DNA of 64,000 bases from assembly GCA_022711765.1 (NCBI GenBank), contig JAKLEB010000001.1:1036694-1100693 (forward strand), in the 5' to 3' direction. The notes under the pieces were generated by a model. It did not search any database. It saw only the letters and a list, made by a program, of their open reading frames with translations, and was not told the DNA's origin. Below, one piece after another: positions 48,001 through 56,861 of this stretch. Source of the stretch: Candidatus Krumholzibacteriota bacterium. GTDB taxonomy: Bacteria > Krumholzibacteriota > Krumholzibacteriia > LZORAL124-64-63. Both the position numbers and the translations under genes were made by a program. Positions within the stretch are counted from its first letter, which is position 1, and each line of letters opens with the position of its first letter.

Positions 48001-49782
48001 GCGGGTGATCGTGACTGGCAGGGCGCCCGCCGCTGGCGGCAGCTGCGCGGGGTGGCTCACGACGAGATCGGCCGGTTCAGCCATCCAGACGTCGGTGGCC
48101 GGATCGCCCATCAGGTTGTTCCACACCGAGAATCTCTCGACCGTATGCAGCTCGGTCAACGCGTAGTTGCGGAACAGTTCGAGCTTGCCGCGGGTGAGAG
48201 CCGGGCCAGTCCGGTGGTCGCTGCCGTTGATCAGGCCCTCCCACACGCCCTGGAAGAAGCAGTTGTTGTAGCGCGTGTGGGTGCCGCCCGTCGCCGTCGC
48301 GATCGCGCCGATGGCGCCGCCGTTGGCGTTGCGCAGGAACGCCTCCGTGCGGCACGACGATTCAGATTTGAAGTTGCCCGTGTTGCAGGTCGGAAACAGC
48401 GCGAAGGTCTGCGCACCGCCGTTGCTGAGAACGGCCGCGTGGCCGGCCGTGAAGCCGCTCATGCCGGCGAATCCGCGATAGCCGAACACGCTGCAACCCT
48501 GGTTGAGGTAGCTGATCATCGACGCGGTGAAGTTGCCCCCGAAGACCGTGTCCACGTGCGTATAGCCGACCGCGTCGAGCTGCGCGCGCAGCCACTGGGC
48601 GCAGTAGATCGTGGTGATGCCGCTGCTCGAGGGGTCGCCGACCGCCAGGCCGCGCGTGAACCAGGCTGGATTCTGGCGGGGTGGATCCGTCTCGTAGGCG
48701 ACGATCTTGGCGACGATGGTCTGCAGCTCGGCCAGCGAAGCGCAGCTCAGGCGACCGACCTGCACGTCGGGCAGGATGTCATTGTCGGCGAGCTGGGTGT
48801 AGTAGTGGTCACCCTCGCCGCTGAGGCCCGAGACGGTCTCGTTCCACGTGGGCACGGCGACCGAGCCGTTCGCGTCGCCCACGAAAACCACATATTCGAG
48901 CTGCGGCTCGAGGGTCTGGTACTGGTTCACGAGCCAGTTCTTGATCGCCGAGTTGGTCGTGCCGGTCTGGGTGAGATCGGCGACCACGACGTGGTAGCCC
49001 TGGCGCCGCCGCCAGTCGACCAGGGGCTGCAGCGACGGGCTGACGGTGCTCAGGTTCGGACAGATCGCGAGCCAGGTGCCGGGTACGTCGTTCACGGCCG
49101 TCTCGCCGATCCGCGCGGCTGCGTCGCCGTTGATCGCCGCGGCGGCGACGAGCCGGAGCATCGACGGCGACACGGGGCGCGACGGCGCCGCCGCCTTGCT
49201 GACCTGCCAGCGCAGGTCGATCTCGACGGTGCCGGCGACCGTCGCCCGGCGCGCCGCCGCGTCGTAGCTCACGGGCCGCACGACGATGGGCGCCACCGTG
49301 ACGCCGCCGAGGCTTGCCGGAGCGCCGACGGACACGAGCTCCGCGCCAGTCGGAGCGGCCTTGCCGTACCAGCCGGCGTCGATCGTGAACTCCGTCGCGC
49401 CGTCCGGCTGCACCGGCAGCAGGTCGAGATCTCCGAGCACGCGCTGGTCGCTCGCGATCGCCGTCGTCACCGCGGTCGCGCCGGCCGGCACCACGACGAG
49501 CCCGGTCCAGACCGGGACGCCGGGACGGCCGATCTCCCCCTCCACGCTGCAGTCCGGCAAGGTCAATGCTTGCCAGGTGCGGCCTCCGCCAGCGACGGTC
49601 TCGTGCGCGAGCGCGCCGACCTCGACGCGCAGCACGAGTCCGCCGGGCGTCTCCTCGACGACGGTCGCCTGGATGGCGGGACGCTCGGGTCGCGCGGGGT
49701 CGAGCGGCTGGACGACCGGAGCGGCCTGGGCGGCAACCGTCAAGGCGATCAAGATGACGAGCGGCAGACGACGCAGCGGCAT
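45100..49782 (-). CDS. large secreted C25 (gingipain-class) peptidase, FlgD-like tail
   Basis: A 1560-residue precursor with a signal peptide (LVILIALTVAAQAA), a propeptide of about 230 residues and a C25 domain with His326 (EGDHYY) and Cys466 (FPTCNTGNF). Tandem Ig/CARDB-like modules follow, then a nidogen-like module (AVCSNGWIAPG, AAFWDDL), an extra PSD-like domain absent from the 35-39 kb paralogue, a GGERWSEGE domain, and the FlgD-like tail (RPNPFNPLTRIDF, GTYVYRL). GGAGATCC precedes the ATG. It likely degrades extracellular protein. Confidence 0.93.
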   Translation of the reverse strand: MPLRRLPLVILIALTVAAQAAPVVQPLDPARPERPAIQATVVEETPGGLVLRVEVGALAHETVAGGGRTWQALTLPDCSVEGEIGRPGVPVWTGLVVVPAGATAVTTAIASDQRVLGDLDLLPVQPDGATEFTIDAGWYGKAAPTGAELVSVGAPASLGGVTVAPIVVRPVSYDAAARRATVAGTVEIDLRWQVSKAAAPSRPVSPSMLRLVAAAAINGDAAARIGETAVNDVPGTWLAICPNLSTVSPSLQPLVDWRRRQGYHVVVADLTQTGTTNSAIKNWLVNQYQTLEPQLEYVVFVGDANGSVAVPTWNETVSGLSGEGDHYYTQLADNDILPDVQVGRLSCASLAELQTIVAKIVAYETDPPRQNPAWFTRGLAVGDPSSSGITTIYCAQWLRAQLDAVGYTHVDTVFGGNFTASMISYLNQGCSVFGYRGFAGMSGFTAGHAAVLSNGGAQTFALFPTCNTGNFKSESSCRTEAFLRNANGGAIGAIATATGGTHTRYNNCFFQGVWEGLINGSDHRTGPALTRGKLELFRNYALTELHTVERFSVWNNLMGDPATDVWMAEPADLVVSHPAQLPPAAGALPVTITRDGAPLAGLRVAAVQGTSVRVVGLTDQTGQITLPLPVLDAGSLLVTASGHNLLPYRGEITVGDQATWVSLESWTLDDAGGDGDGVANPGEPLAIDLVLHNLGSGPASGLVATVTSESPWIAVVQPEATFPPIGAGRTEAGDQPVVVAVAADAPDQQPCRLRIAVDGDSGAWVSQLTLTTIGSRLEVVGTEFSAGDPLPGATGTLAVTLANLGHRACAGATAVLTSRSPWIAITDSLGAWNALPIDGQAANTGDPFGVTFTDDCVRGHLAPLTLRVTETDGARRRVDFVIAVGAVGDGDPAGPDAYGYYAFDSGDTGYGDARPYEWIEIDPSRGGFGTDVGLSDFGYEQDDTEVVALPFVFRYYGREYSSIAVCSNGWIAPGATTFRDYRNWTIPSAGSPDAMIAAFWDDLYQNGANRVFRWYDSAGHRFIVEWSRVRNDSGSEQTFEVILEDPAHHPTASGDGTIVVQYHTVANNDYARNYATAGIQNPTGTDGVLYTYSNLYAPGAATLAAGLAVTYVPAGFVSDATCEVDPLDLTFTVPPGGQQSRTLHIANNGVPGTTLLYAISQTDPTVPAEPDKSLTGSWLAVQESGYIPGEPITLHVSVHNGSPDWEWILNATLALPPGVDLLGGTDLLDDYGDLVWQNHSGDGADAFWQGSSYDLIHEGRTAVGTVTIVVDVGVGDLTLPWILQGDQYGSPPHTLTGEISLACLVETVDLLAPDGGERWSEGESRQIVWHATPDIDSVTVEVSHDAGANWQTIAAAVPASQGHHDWIVTGPVSGACLARVTDRVNLEATDQSDGYFTIQHDLSWLELDAWSGEVQAGSAVTLTAIASAAGLADGVYQQLLIISHNAGPALTVPVLFLVGSVTPVGDLPAAVTLAQNRPNPFNPLTRIDFALPAAGPVELAIYDLTGRRVAVLVEGEQPAGDHSVVWPGRDERGRALPSGTYVYRLLANGEVLSRKLTLVK

Positions 49783-49967
49783 GGCAGGATCTCCAGGCTG
49801 GCGAGATTCGACGGGGCGGTCCGCTCAATTCTAATCGATCGCGGCCTGAAGCTGAAGCGTGCGCGCGTAAATATCCCGAATAATTGACATTTGCCGTCGC
49901 CCTGGCTGGCGAGCGGCCGCCGGCTGGGCTAGGATTCCCGCCGGACCCTCGCGCGAAAGGACCTCCA

Positions 49968-50339
49968 ATGGCCAGCGAACCCACCCGGAATCTCGAGACG
50001 TTCGACAATCCGGCCCCGGAACGGGACTACGAGATCGAGTTCGATTGCCCCGAGTTCACCTGCCTGTGCCCGCTCACCGGTCAGCCGGACTTCGCTCATT
50101 TCCACGTCACGTACGTGCCCGATCGAACGTGCCTCGAGCTGAAGTCGCTCAAGCTCTACCTGTGGAGCTATCGTGACGTCGGTGCGTTTCACGAGAAGGT
50201 CACCAACCAGGTCCTCGACGACCTCGTGGCGGCGGCGCGGCCGCGGATGATGGAGGTCGTCGGCGACTGGTTCGTCAGGGGCGGCATCACCACGCAGGTG
50301 CGTTGCACGCACATCGACCCCGCCTGGCACGCGGAGTGA
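49968..50339 (+). CDS. queF: NADPH-dependent preQ0 reductase (QueF, short form)
   Basis: The enzyme reduces the nitrile of preQ0 to the amine of preQ1 in queuosine synthesis. The 123-residue protein has [10 protein letters not shown] with the catalytic Cys34 and Asp41, and the substrate motif ESLKLY in the variant form [21 protein letters not shown] precedes the ATG. Its stop codon lies inside a 28-base hairpin arm. It is convergent with amrS. Confidence 0.93.
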   Translation: MASEPTRNLETFDNPAPERDYEIEFDCPEFTCLCPLTGQPDFAHFHVTYVPDRTCLELKSLKLYLWSYRDVGAFHEKVTNQVLDDLVAAARPRMMEVVGDWFVRGGITTQVRCTHIDPAWHAE

Positions 50340-50396
50340 TCCGCCCGCGCCGCGAATGCGCGAGCGGACATTCGCGCCGCGGGCGGATCACTCCGC
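50331..50396. repeat. 28-base inverted repeat overlapping the queF stop
   Basis: Left arm 50331-50358, loop 50359-50368, right arm 50369-50396; 27 of 28 positions pair (a C-C mismatch at 50350/50377). The queF TGA lies in the left arm. It is probably a bidirectional terminator for queF and amrS. The arms are far longer than the usual intrinsic terminator stem. Confidence 0.9.
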
Positions 50397-50405
50397 ATCG
50401 CCGCG

Positions 50406-51419
50406 TCAGGTCGCTGTGCGCGGCGCCGGAGTGAGGATGATGGGTAATGCGGCGTCGCAGGCGGGACACTTCGGAGCGGTGAGGCGACACTCGGTCTGGT
50501 AGCCGCGGCGAGCGATCACCGCCTCGCCGCACGCCGGGCAGCGGGTGTCGTTCCAGGCGGGCAGGCGGACGTTGCCCGCGTAGACGTAGTGCAGCCGCTC
50601 GGCGCAGAGGCGGGCGGCGCGGTCGAGCGTGGCCGGCGGAGTGGCCGGCGCGTCGAACTTGTACTCCGGGCGATACGCCGACAGGTGCAAGGGGATGTCG
50701 GGCGAGAGATCCGCCACCCAGTCGCGCAGCCTCGCCAGCTGAGGGTCGCCGTCGTTGTGGCCGGGAATCACCAGGTTCGTGACCTCGACGTGGACGCCGG
50801 CCGCCACGAGCGCCGTGATCGTCGCGAGCACGGGGGCGAGCCGGGCCTTGCAGACCTCGCGGTAGAAGCGCTCGTCCATGCTCTTGAGGTCGATGTTCGC
50901 CGCGTCCAGAAGAGGGATCAGCTCCGCCAGCGGTTCCGGATTCAGGTACCCGTTGCTCACCACGACGTTGACGAGGCCCGCCTCGCGCACCAGGCGCGCG
51001 GTGTCCCGCACGAACTCGAACCAGACGAGCGGCTCGCTGTACGTGTAGGCCACGCCCATCGACCCGTGGCGGCGCGCGAGCCGGACGATGTCGGCCGGCG
51101 CGAGGTTCTCGCCCGCCGCGCCCTTCTGCTGGCTGATCTGCCAGTTCTGACAGAACGCGCAGTGCAGGTTGCAGCCCTGGGCCGCCACCGAGAGGATCGG
51201 CCGCCCGGGCAGGAAGTGGTAGAGCGGTTTCTTCTCGATCGGATCGAGGCCGGCGGCGACGACCTTGCCGTACTGGAGCGGGACCATCGCGCCCGCGCGG
51301 TTCCCGCGCGTGCCGCAGGGTCCGTCCTGGCCCTCGCGGAGCTGGCACGCGGTGGGGCACAGCTTGCAGGCGACGCGGCGATCGGAGATCGCGTCCCAGT
51401 ACGCGGCGGCGACGCTCAC
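50406..51419 (-). CDS. amrS: AmmeMemoRadiSam system radical SAM enzyme
   Basis: A 337-residue radical SAM protein. An N-terminal Cys-rich segment (CKLCPTACQLREGQDGPC) precedes the SAM cluster motif CNLHCAFCQNW, and a C-terminal zinc-ribbon-like end follows (CPACGEAV, CPACDAAL). It is the typical partner of Memo and AMMECR1 in the AmmeMemoRadiSam system, whose product is not established. The GTG start overlaps the queG stop (GTGA), and GGAGG lies inside the end of queG. Its Memo partner is probably the exported protein at 9 kb. Confidence 0.9.
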   Translation of the reverse strand: MSVAAAYWDAISDRRVACKLCPTACQLREGQDGPCGTRGNRAGAMVPLQYGKVVAAGLDPIEKKPLYHFLPGRPILSVAAQGCNLHCAFCQNWQISQQKGAAGENLAPADIVRLARRHGSMGVAYTYSEPLVWFEFVRDTARLVREAGLVNVVVSNGYLNPEPLAELIPLLDAANIDLKSMDERFYREVCKARLAPVLATITALVAAGVHVEVTNLVIPGHNDGDPQLARLRDWVADLSPDIPLHLSAYRPEYKFDAPATPPATLDRAARLCAERLHYVYAGNVRLPAWNDTRCPACGEAVIARRGYQTECRLTAPKCPACDAALPIILTPAPRTAT

Positions 51420-52543
51420 GACCTATCCTCCAGTCGGGCGGCGGCCCAGGCGGCGACCGCGCGGGTCTCGGGATCGGGGTCGGTCTCGGCGAGGCGCCGC
51501 GCCACGTCCAGAAGATCGACGCGACCGGTGTTCGCTGCCACCACGAGGGCATTGCGCCGCAGCCCGGCCGGGTGGGCGCGCCACAACGGCGTGCGGCGCA
51601 GGCGCGCCCGGAAGGTCGCTTCGTCGAGCGCGAGCAGGTCGCCGAGGTCCAGCTCGCCATGGGCCGCGAGCGGCGCGTAGTCCGCCGGCGGCGCCGGCCG
51701 CGACGGCGAGAGCCGCAGCGCCTTGTCGTTCCAGGGACAGACCTGCTGGCAGACGTCGCAGCCGAACAGGTGGTCGCGCTGCCGCTCGCGGTCCGCCGCC
51801 GGCGCCCGCCCTCGCCACTCGATGGTCCAGGTCGAAAGGCAACGGCCGGCGTCGAGCACCCGCGGCGCCGCGAACGCGGCGGTCGGACACGCGTCGAGGC
51901 AGCGGGTGCACGTACCGCAGCGGTCGGAGTCGACGCGCGGCAGCCGCCCGCGCGGCGACACCTCGTACAGCGGCCGCGGCGGCGACGGCAGATCGACGAA
52001 GAGGAGGTTGGTGGGCGCCACGGCGAGGAAGAAGCCGGACCCGAGGGTCTCGTGGATCAGGCAGGTATTCTTGCCGACGAAGCCGAGCCCGGCGGCGGCC
52101 GCCCAGTCGCGTTCGAGGTACGGCCCGGTGTCGACGGCGGGATGGGCGACGAGCTCGGGCCAGTCCGCGCGAAGACCCGCGAGCACGTCGCGGACGTCCG
52201 CGAGCAGCACGTCGTGGTAATCGCGGCCGCGGGCGTAGCGCGCGACCCCGGCGAGCCAGCCGGGCGCCGGATCCGCGGCCGGCCAGCCGTCAGTGTATCG
52301 CTGGGCGAAGACCACGAGCGACCGCGCCCACGGATTGCGGCGTCGCGGGTCGGACCGCTCGTGGCGGGTCGCGGCGAGGTACTCGAGACCGGCGTGCCGC
52401 CCCGCGTCGAGCCAGGCGCGCCACGCGGCCGCGTGGGGCGCCTCCGCGTCGAGCGGTGCGGCGCCGGCGAGGTCGATCCGGTGGCGGGGGCACAGCTCGG
52501 CGAGCCGCGCGGCGAGGTCGGCGGTGCGGATCGCGATGTCCAC
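51416..52543 (-). CDS. queG: epoxyqueuosine reductase
   Basis: The enzyme reduces epoxyqueuosine to queuosine in tRNA with a cobalamin and two 4Fe-4S clusters. The 375-residue protein shows CGTCTRCLDACPT and CDVCQQVCPWN (the two ferredoxin motifs), the QueG N-terminal GRDYHDVL segment, and a C-terminal HEAT-like helix pair. It overlaps amrS by 4 bases and starts 3 bases after the downstream end of the flavoprotein gene. QueF is next door. Confidence 0.93.
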   Translation of the reverse strand: MDIAIRTADLAARLAELCPRHRIDLAGAAPLDAEAPHAAAWRAWLDAGRHAGLEYLAATRHERSDPRRRNPWARSLVVFAQRYTDGWPAADPAPGWLAGVARYARGRDYHDVLLADVRDVLAGLRADWPELVAHPAVDTGPYLERDWAAAAGLGFVGKNTCLIHETLGSGFFLAVAPTNLLFVDLPSPPRPLYEVSPRGRLPRVDSDRCGTCTRCLDACPTAAFAAPRVLDAGRCLSTWTIEWRGRAPAADRERQRDHLFGCDVCQQVCPWNDKALRLSPSRPAPPADYAPLAAHGELDLGDLLALDEATFRARLRRTPLWRAHPAGLRRNALVVAANTGRVDLLDVARRLAETDPDPETRAVAAWAAARLEDRS

Positions 52544-52545
52544 GG

Positions 52546-53490
52546 CTAGCCCAGCCGCCCGGCGGCCTCGGCGTAGCCTGCTTCGAGCCGCGCCACGACC
52601 TCGGCCACCGTCGGGACGTCGCCGATCATGCCGGAGACCTGGCCGATCTCCAGCTCACCCTCGTCCAGGTCCCCCTCCAGCATGCCGCGCCGCGCGCGCC
52701 CCTGGCCGAGCAGCTCGACGAGCTCGTCGCGGCTCGCTCCGCGCGCCTCGAGTTCGGCGACCCGCTCGGTGAAGCGGTTGCGCAGCAGCCGCACGGGGAT
52801 GTGCTTCTTCATCATCAGCATCGTCTCGTCGAACGCCGCCGCGGCGACGCGCGCCTTGAAGGCCGCATGCCCGCTCGATTCCTGGGTCATCGCGAAGCGC
52901 GTGCCGATCTGGACGCCGTCCGCGCCGAGGGCCATGCAGGCCGCCCACTGGGCGCCGGTCGCGATGCCGCCGGCCGCGACCACGGGGATCGTCACGGCGG
53001 CCACGCACTGCGGCACGAGCACCAGGGTCGTCAGTTCCTCGCGACCGTTGTGGCCACCGGCCTCGAAGCCCTCGCAGACGACCGCGTCGCAGCCGGCGTC
53101 CTCGCACTTGACGGCGAGCGCCGGGCTCGCCACGACGTGCAGCACCGTGCACCCGCGGTCCTTGAGCCGGCCGATCGCCCGCCGCGGCGAACCCGCGCTG
53201 GTGACGAAGAGCCTCACGCCCTCGGCGAGCGCGATCTCCAGGATCTCGGCGCTGTGCGAGTACAACAGCGGCACGTTCACGCCGAACGGCCGGTCGGTGA
53301 GCGTCCGGCACTTGCGCAGCTGGTCGCGAAAGAGGTCGGGGCGCATGCTGCCGGAACCGAGCAGGCCCAGGCCGCCGGCGTTGGCGACCGCGGCGGCCAG
53401 CCTGGCTCCGCTCATGTAGATCATCCCCCCCTGGATGATGGGCAGCCGGGTGCCCAGCAAACGGCAGAGTCGATTGGTCGACCAGTCCAT
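52546..53490 (-). CDS. nitronate monooxygenase / FabK-like flavoprotein
   Basis: A 314-residue TIM-barrel flavoprotein: LPIIQGGMIYMSGARLAAAVANAGGLGLLG is the start of the NMO/FabK fold (given here in parts: PIIQGGM and GGLGLLG). The FMN-binding AAGGIATG and GADGVQIGTRF, and the active-site EGFEAGGHNG with a conserved His, follow. Members either oxidise alkyl nitronates or act as enoyl-ACP reductase (FabK); the sequence cannot tell. It precedes queG by 2 bases, same strand. The shared operon could be simple packing. Confidence 0.85.
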   Translation of the reverse strand: MDWSTNRLCRLLGTRLPIIQGGMIYMSGARLAAAVANAGGLGLLGSGSMRPDLFRDQLRKCRTLTDRPFGVNVPLLYSHSAEILEIALAEGVRLFVTSAGSPRRAIGRLKDRGCTVLHVVASPALAVKCEDAGCDAVVCEGFEAGGHNGREELTTLVLVPQCVAAVTIPVVAAGGIATGAQWAACMALGADGVQIGTRFAMTQESSGHAAFKARVAAAAFDETMLMMKKHIPVRLLRNRFTERVAELEARGASRDELVELLGQGRARRGMLEGDLDEGELEIGQVSGMIGDVPTVAEVVARLEAGYAEAAGRLG

Positions 53491-53697
53491 CGCGTGGTCC
53501 TCGCTCGGGTTCCCGCAGGGTGAGCGGCCGCGTCACCCGGGTGCGGCCCTCGACGGTCAGGGTAGCGCGGGCCGACCCCGAATCCCACCCCCGATTCACT
53601 GGAATCGGGAGGAGCGACGGGGAATCCTGCTCCGCAGGCTGGAAAAGTCGACCGACTTGGTTGGCAAATAATCGCGGTGAACTGACGAAATCCGCCT

Positions 53698-53727
53698 TTG
53701 AATTCCTGGCCTCCCATCGACTATCGT
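53698..53727 (+). promoter_or_regulatory. possible promoter of mtr-like operon
   Basis: TTGAAT, 18 bases, TATCGT, about 40 bases before the ATG at 53768. Each box matches four of six consensus bases. It is a weak call in an otherwise featureless 277-base upstream region. Confidence 0.3.
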
Positions 53728-53767
53728 ACGCTTGTTGCGAATCCCTACCGATCGCCTGGAGGTGTTC

Positions 53768-54691
53768 ATGCGGGGTCTCATCTGCCTGGTCGGCTGCCTG
53801 GCAGTCCTGCTTCCACTGCGGGCTGCGCGCGGCGGCGATTACCTGGGACGCTTCGAGGTGCCTGCCGGCGCGATCAACGCCGGCCCCGACGCGTGCGCCA
53901 CCTGCCACGAGGACATCGCCGCGTTCTACGAACACTCACCCCACGCGCCGGCGCGGGGCCTCGCGGTTCCCGGAACCGGCACCACCGCCTGCGAGGCCTG
54001 CCACGGGCCCGGCAGCCTGCACGTCGACGGCGGCGGCGACGGCTGGATCCTCGGCGTCGAGGCGCTCGGGCGACTCGACGCCGCGGACAGGGCGGCGATG
54101 TGCACCCAGTGCCACGTCGACAAGGACCTGCACTTCGCGACCAGCGCGCACGCCGGCACGGAGGTCTCCTGCGCCGACTGCCACGTCGACCAGGCCCACT
54201 TCGCCGCCGGCGCGCGGCCGCCCCGGGACTTCCGCAACCGCGCCGAGTTCTGCCTCCAGTGCCACACCGAAGAGGTCGCCGACTTCCGCCAGCCGCACCG
54301 GCATCCCGTCCTCGAGGGCGACCTGTCCTGCAGCGCGTGCCACGATCCCCATCGGGGTATCGACCAGGCATCGTGGGACGGAGTGAACTCGACCTGCCTC
54401 GGCTGTCACGCCGAGATCGCCGGCCCCTTCGTGTTCGAGCACAACGGCGTCGACGGCGAGGCTTGCCTGAGCTGCCACCGGCCGCACGGCTCGCCGCACG
54501 ACAAGCTGCTCACGCAGGATGGCAACGGGCTGTGCCTGCAGTGCCACTTCGAGATGACCTTCGCGGCCGGGGACGACCTCCAGCTCGGCGGCGTCAACCA
54601 TGCCGGGCTGCTCGCGGGCGAGGCGCGCTGCTACGACTGCCACCGCGAGATCCACGGTTCCAACGTTTCACCCACCTTACGGGACCAGTGA
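53768..54691 (+). CDS. mtrA: decaheme cytochrome c, DmsE/MtrA family
   Basis: The 307-residue exported protein has a signal peptide (LICLVGCLAVLLPLRAARG) and exactly ten CxxCH motifs. The opening CATCHEDIAAFYEHSPH and CEACHGPGSLHVDG fit the DmsE/MtrA/PioA family of periplasmic decaheme cytochromes. Those sit inside an MtrB-type porin and pass electrons across the outer membrane. GGAGGT precedes the ATG. The next gene, 13 bases downstream, encodes the barrel. Confidence 0.93.
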   Translation: MRGLICLVGCLAVLLPLRAARGGDYLGRFEVPAGAINAGPDACATCHEDIAAFYEHSPHAPARGLAVPGTGTTACEACHGPGSLHVDGGGDGWILGVEALGRLDAADRAAMCTQCHVDKDLHFATSAHAGTEVSCADCHVDQAHFAAGARPPRDFRNRAEFCLQCHTEEVADFRQPHRHPVLEGDLSCSACHDPHRGIDQASWDGVNSTCLGCHAEIAGPFVFEHNGVDGEACLSCHRPHGSPHDKLLTQDGNGLCLQCHFEMTFAAGDDLQLGGVNHAGLLAGEARCYDCHREIHGSNVSPTLRDQ

Positions 54692-54704
54692 AGGAGGCCG
54701 GGCC

Positions 54705-56636
54705 ATGAGAGTACGTTCGACCACGACCGCGCTGAGCCTGGTCCTGGCGTTCCCCGTGCTGGCGTCAGCCGCGGAGCTGCCCGCCCAGGCCCAGCGCATC
54801 TGGGCTCCCACCGGCGACCAGATCGGCCTCTCGACGCACGCCACGGCGACGCTGGTCGCCGTCGATGACCAGGGCGACCGGACCAAGGCGGCCGAGGATC
54901 GGTCGATGCGCGGCGAGACGTTCGGGTCCGGCGTGTTCGGCTGGCAGTGGACCGCCGCCGGCGGCCACCAGCTCGTCGCGCGCGGCGCGGGCGGCAACGT
55001 CGAGGGTTCCGGCTTCGCCGGCAATGCCGGACTGTGGAGCACGGCTCCAGGCAGGTACAGCGCGACCTTCACCGCCAGCGCGCACGATCGCTTCTACGAT
55101 CGGGACAGCGAGCTGCGCGCCCCGGCCTTCGCCTACCCGCCCGCGCCTCCCGCCCTCGGGTTCGATCCCCACCTCGCCTGGCGATCGGGCCGTGGCGAGC
55201 TGCGCTACCACGTCGCCGACGGCCTCGACCTGAACCTGGGCGTTGCCGGCATCCGGCGCGATGGCGAGAAGGGCAGCCTCCTGCGCGGCGCCGCCGGCGC
55301 GGCGGCGCCGGCGCGATCGACGGTCGATACCCGGCAATACGAGGCCTGGCTGGGCGCGGCCTTCCGCGCCGGCGCGCTGGGCTCGACGCTGCGCGTCGAC
55401 GTTCGCGACAGCGACGGTGATCGTGACGTCGCCGGCCGGCACGTCTACGCCGACGATCGCCGCCAGTACGGCGGTCGCCTCGACCTGTCCTACGACGTGT
55501 GCCCGGCGACCCGGATCCTCGCCCACGGCGCGCTGGCGCGGCTCGAGTCCGGCGGCAGCGAGACGTGGAGCGCCGGCACGTCGCCGATCGACGGCGACAC
55601 CGACCGCGCCGCGGGCCAGCTCGCCTTGCTCACCCGGCTCGGCCAGTCGACCACGCTGCGCCTGTCGGCCCGCGTCCGCGGACTGGACACCGAGATCCGC
55701 GCCGACCAGGGCAGCGGCGTGCTCGCGGCCACCGAGCGCGACGGGGACGGCCGGGACTTCCAGGTGATGGTCGACAACGGGTCGATCCCCTCCACGCGGC
55801 TGCAGCTGCAATACCGCTTCGGCACGGACGACCTGAGCAGCGTGACGGCCCAGGGCGGCCTGCCCGGCTCGGCGGACGCGGGCGACCAGCAGAGCCTCGA
55901 CAAGGAGACCAGCCGCGAAGAGTTGTCCCTGCGCGCGCGCACGCGCCTGAGCCGCCAGGCGAAGCTCAGGGCCGCGATCCGCTGGACCCGCAAGAACGTG
56001 GACGAGGAGAGCAGCTGGACGACCGCGTCCGGCGACCCCTGGTACGGCACGCTCGGCGACCACGAGATCGAGCGCCTGGCCTGGGACGTCGCGCTGCAGA
56101 CGCGGCCGCACCGGAACCTCCCGATCGACCTCGGCTACCAGGGTCGCGACCAGACCCTCGACCGCACCGTGGACGAGGCCGATCCGGACGATGGCGTCGC
56201 GACCACGTGGCAGGCCAACCGGCTCTTCCTCAACGCGAACTGGCTCGCGCACCAGCGCCTGTCGGTGTACGGCATGGTCGCCTACGGACTGGAGACCTAC
56301 GAGCTCGTCGGCGTCCAGGAGCCCGCGGGCGGCCTGGGCGCCTTCGACTACGACGGCGCCACGTTGCGGTTCATCCCCGGCGCGGTCCTGCAGCTCGGTC
56401 ACGGGATCCAGCTCGAGGGAATGTACGAGGCCGTCTACTTCGAGAATACCGGCGACGAATCGAGCAGCCTCGCCGCGGTCCAGTCGGACCGCGACAACAT
56501 CCTGGCGCGGGCGCGGTGGCAGGCCCGGCCGGCGCTCGCGCTGAGCCTCGCGTACCGGCGCCACGAGCTCGATGAGAACCGCTGGGACGACTACATCCAG
56601 GACGTGTACTCGGTGTCGGTCAGCGCGCAGTTCTAG
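54705..56636 (+). CDS. mtrB: MtrB/PioB-like outer-membrane porin
   Basis: A 643-residue protein with a signal peptide (LSLVLAFPVLASAAE) and a long series of amphipathic strands with aromatic girdles. It ends in Phe (VSVSAQF), a barrel-assembly signal. The length and position, directly after a DmsE/MtrA-type decaheme gene, match MtrB. The only Cys lies in DVCPATR; the N-terminal CxxC of some MtrB proteins is absent. GGAGG lies seven bases before the ATG. It should sheath the decaheme cytochrome and dock the surface cytochrome encoded downstream. Confidence 0.88.
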   Translation: MRVRSTTTALSLVLAFPVLASAAELPAQAQRIWAPTGDQIGLSTHATATLVAVDDQGDRTKAAEDRSMRGETFGSGVFGWQWTAAGGHQLVARGAGGNVEGSGFAGNAGLWSTAPGRYSATFTASAHDRFYDRDSELRAPAFAYPPAPPALGFDPHLAWRSGRGELRYHVADGLDLNLGVAGIRRDGEKGSLLRGAAGAAAPARSTVDTRQYEAWLGAAFRAGALGSTLRVDVRDSDGDRDVAGRHVYADDRRQYGGRLDLSYDVCPATRILAHGALARLESGGSETWSAGTSPIDGDTDRAAGQLALLTRLGQSTTLRLSARVRGLDTEIRADQGSGVLAATERDGDGRDFQVMVDNGSIPSTRLQLQYRFGTDDLSSVTAQGGLPGSADAGDQQSLDKETSREELSLRARTRLSRQAKLRAAIRWTRKNVDEESSWTTASGDPWYGTLGDHEIERLAWDVALQTRPHRNLPIDLGYQGRDQTLDRTVDEADPDDGVATTWQANRLFLNANWLAHQRLSVYGMVAYGLETYELVGVQEPAGGLGAFDYDGATLRFIPGAVLQLGHGIQLEGMYEAVYFENTGDESSSLAAVQSDRDNILARARWQARPALALSLAYRRHELDENRWDDYIQDVYSVSVSAQF

Positions 56637-56861
56637 CGAGCGTGCGAGAGGATTGCTTGAGGATGGCGACTTCGATGTTCGAATCGGTCGTCGATTGAGT
56701 GACCAGACTGGACAGGAGCCTGGTGGCCGCGACGTTCGCCAGCAGACCCTGTCCGCGGAGAGTCCGACTGACGAGACGCCGCCGGTCGCGCTGCGAGCGG
56801 CCTGCGCCAGCCTGGGACCGGCGAGACGCCTCGCTCGCCGCCCGAACCGGGGAGATCCAAC

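Noticed and set aside
49884..49889. TTGACA box upstream of queF
   Set aside because: No -10-like hexamer at 16-18 bases.
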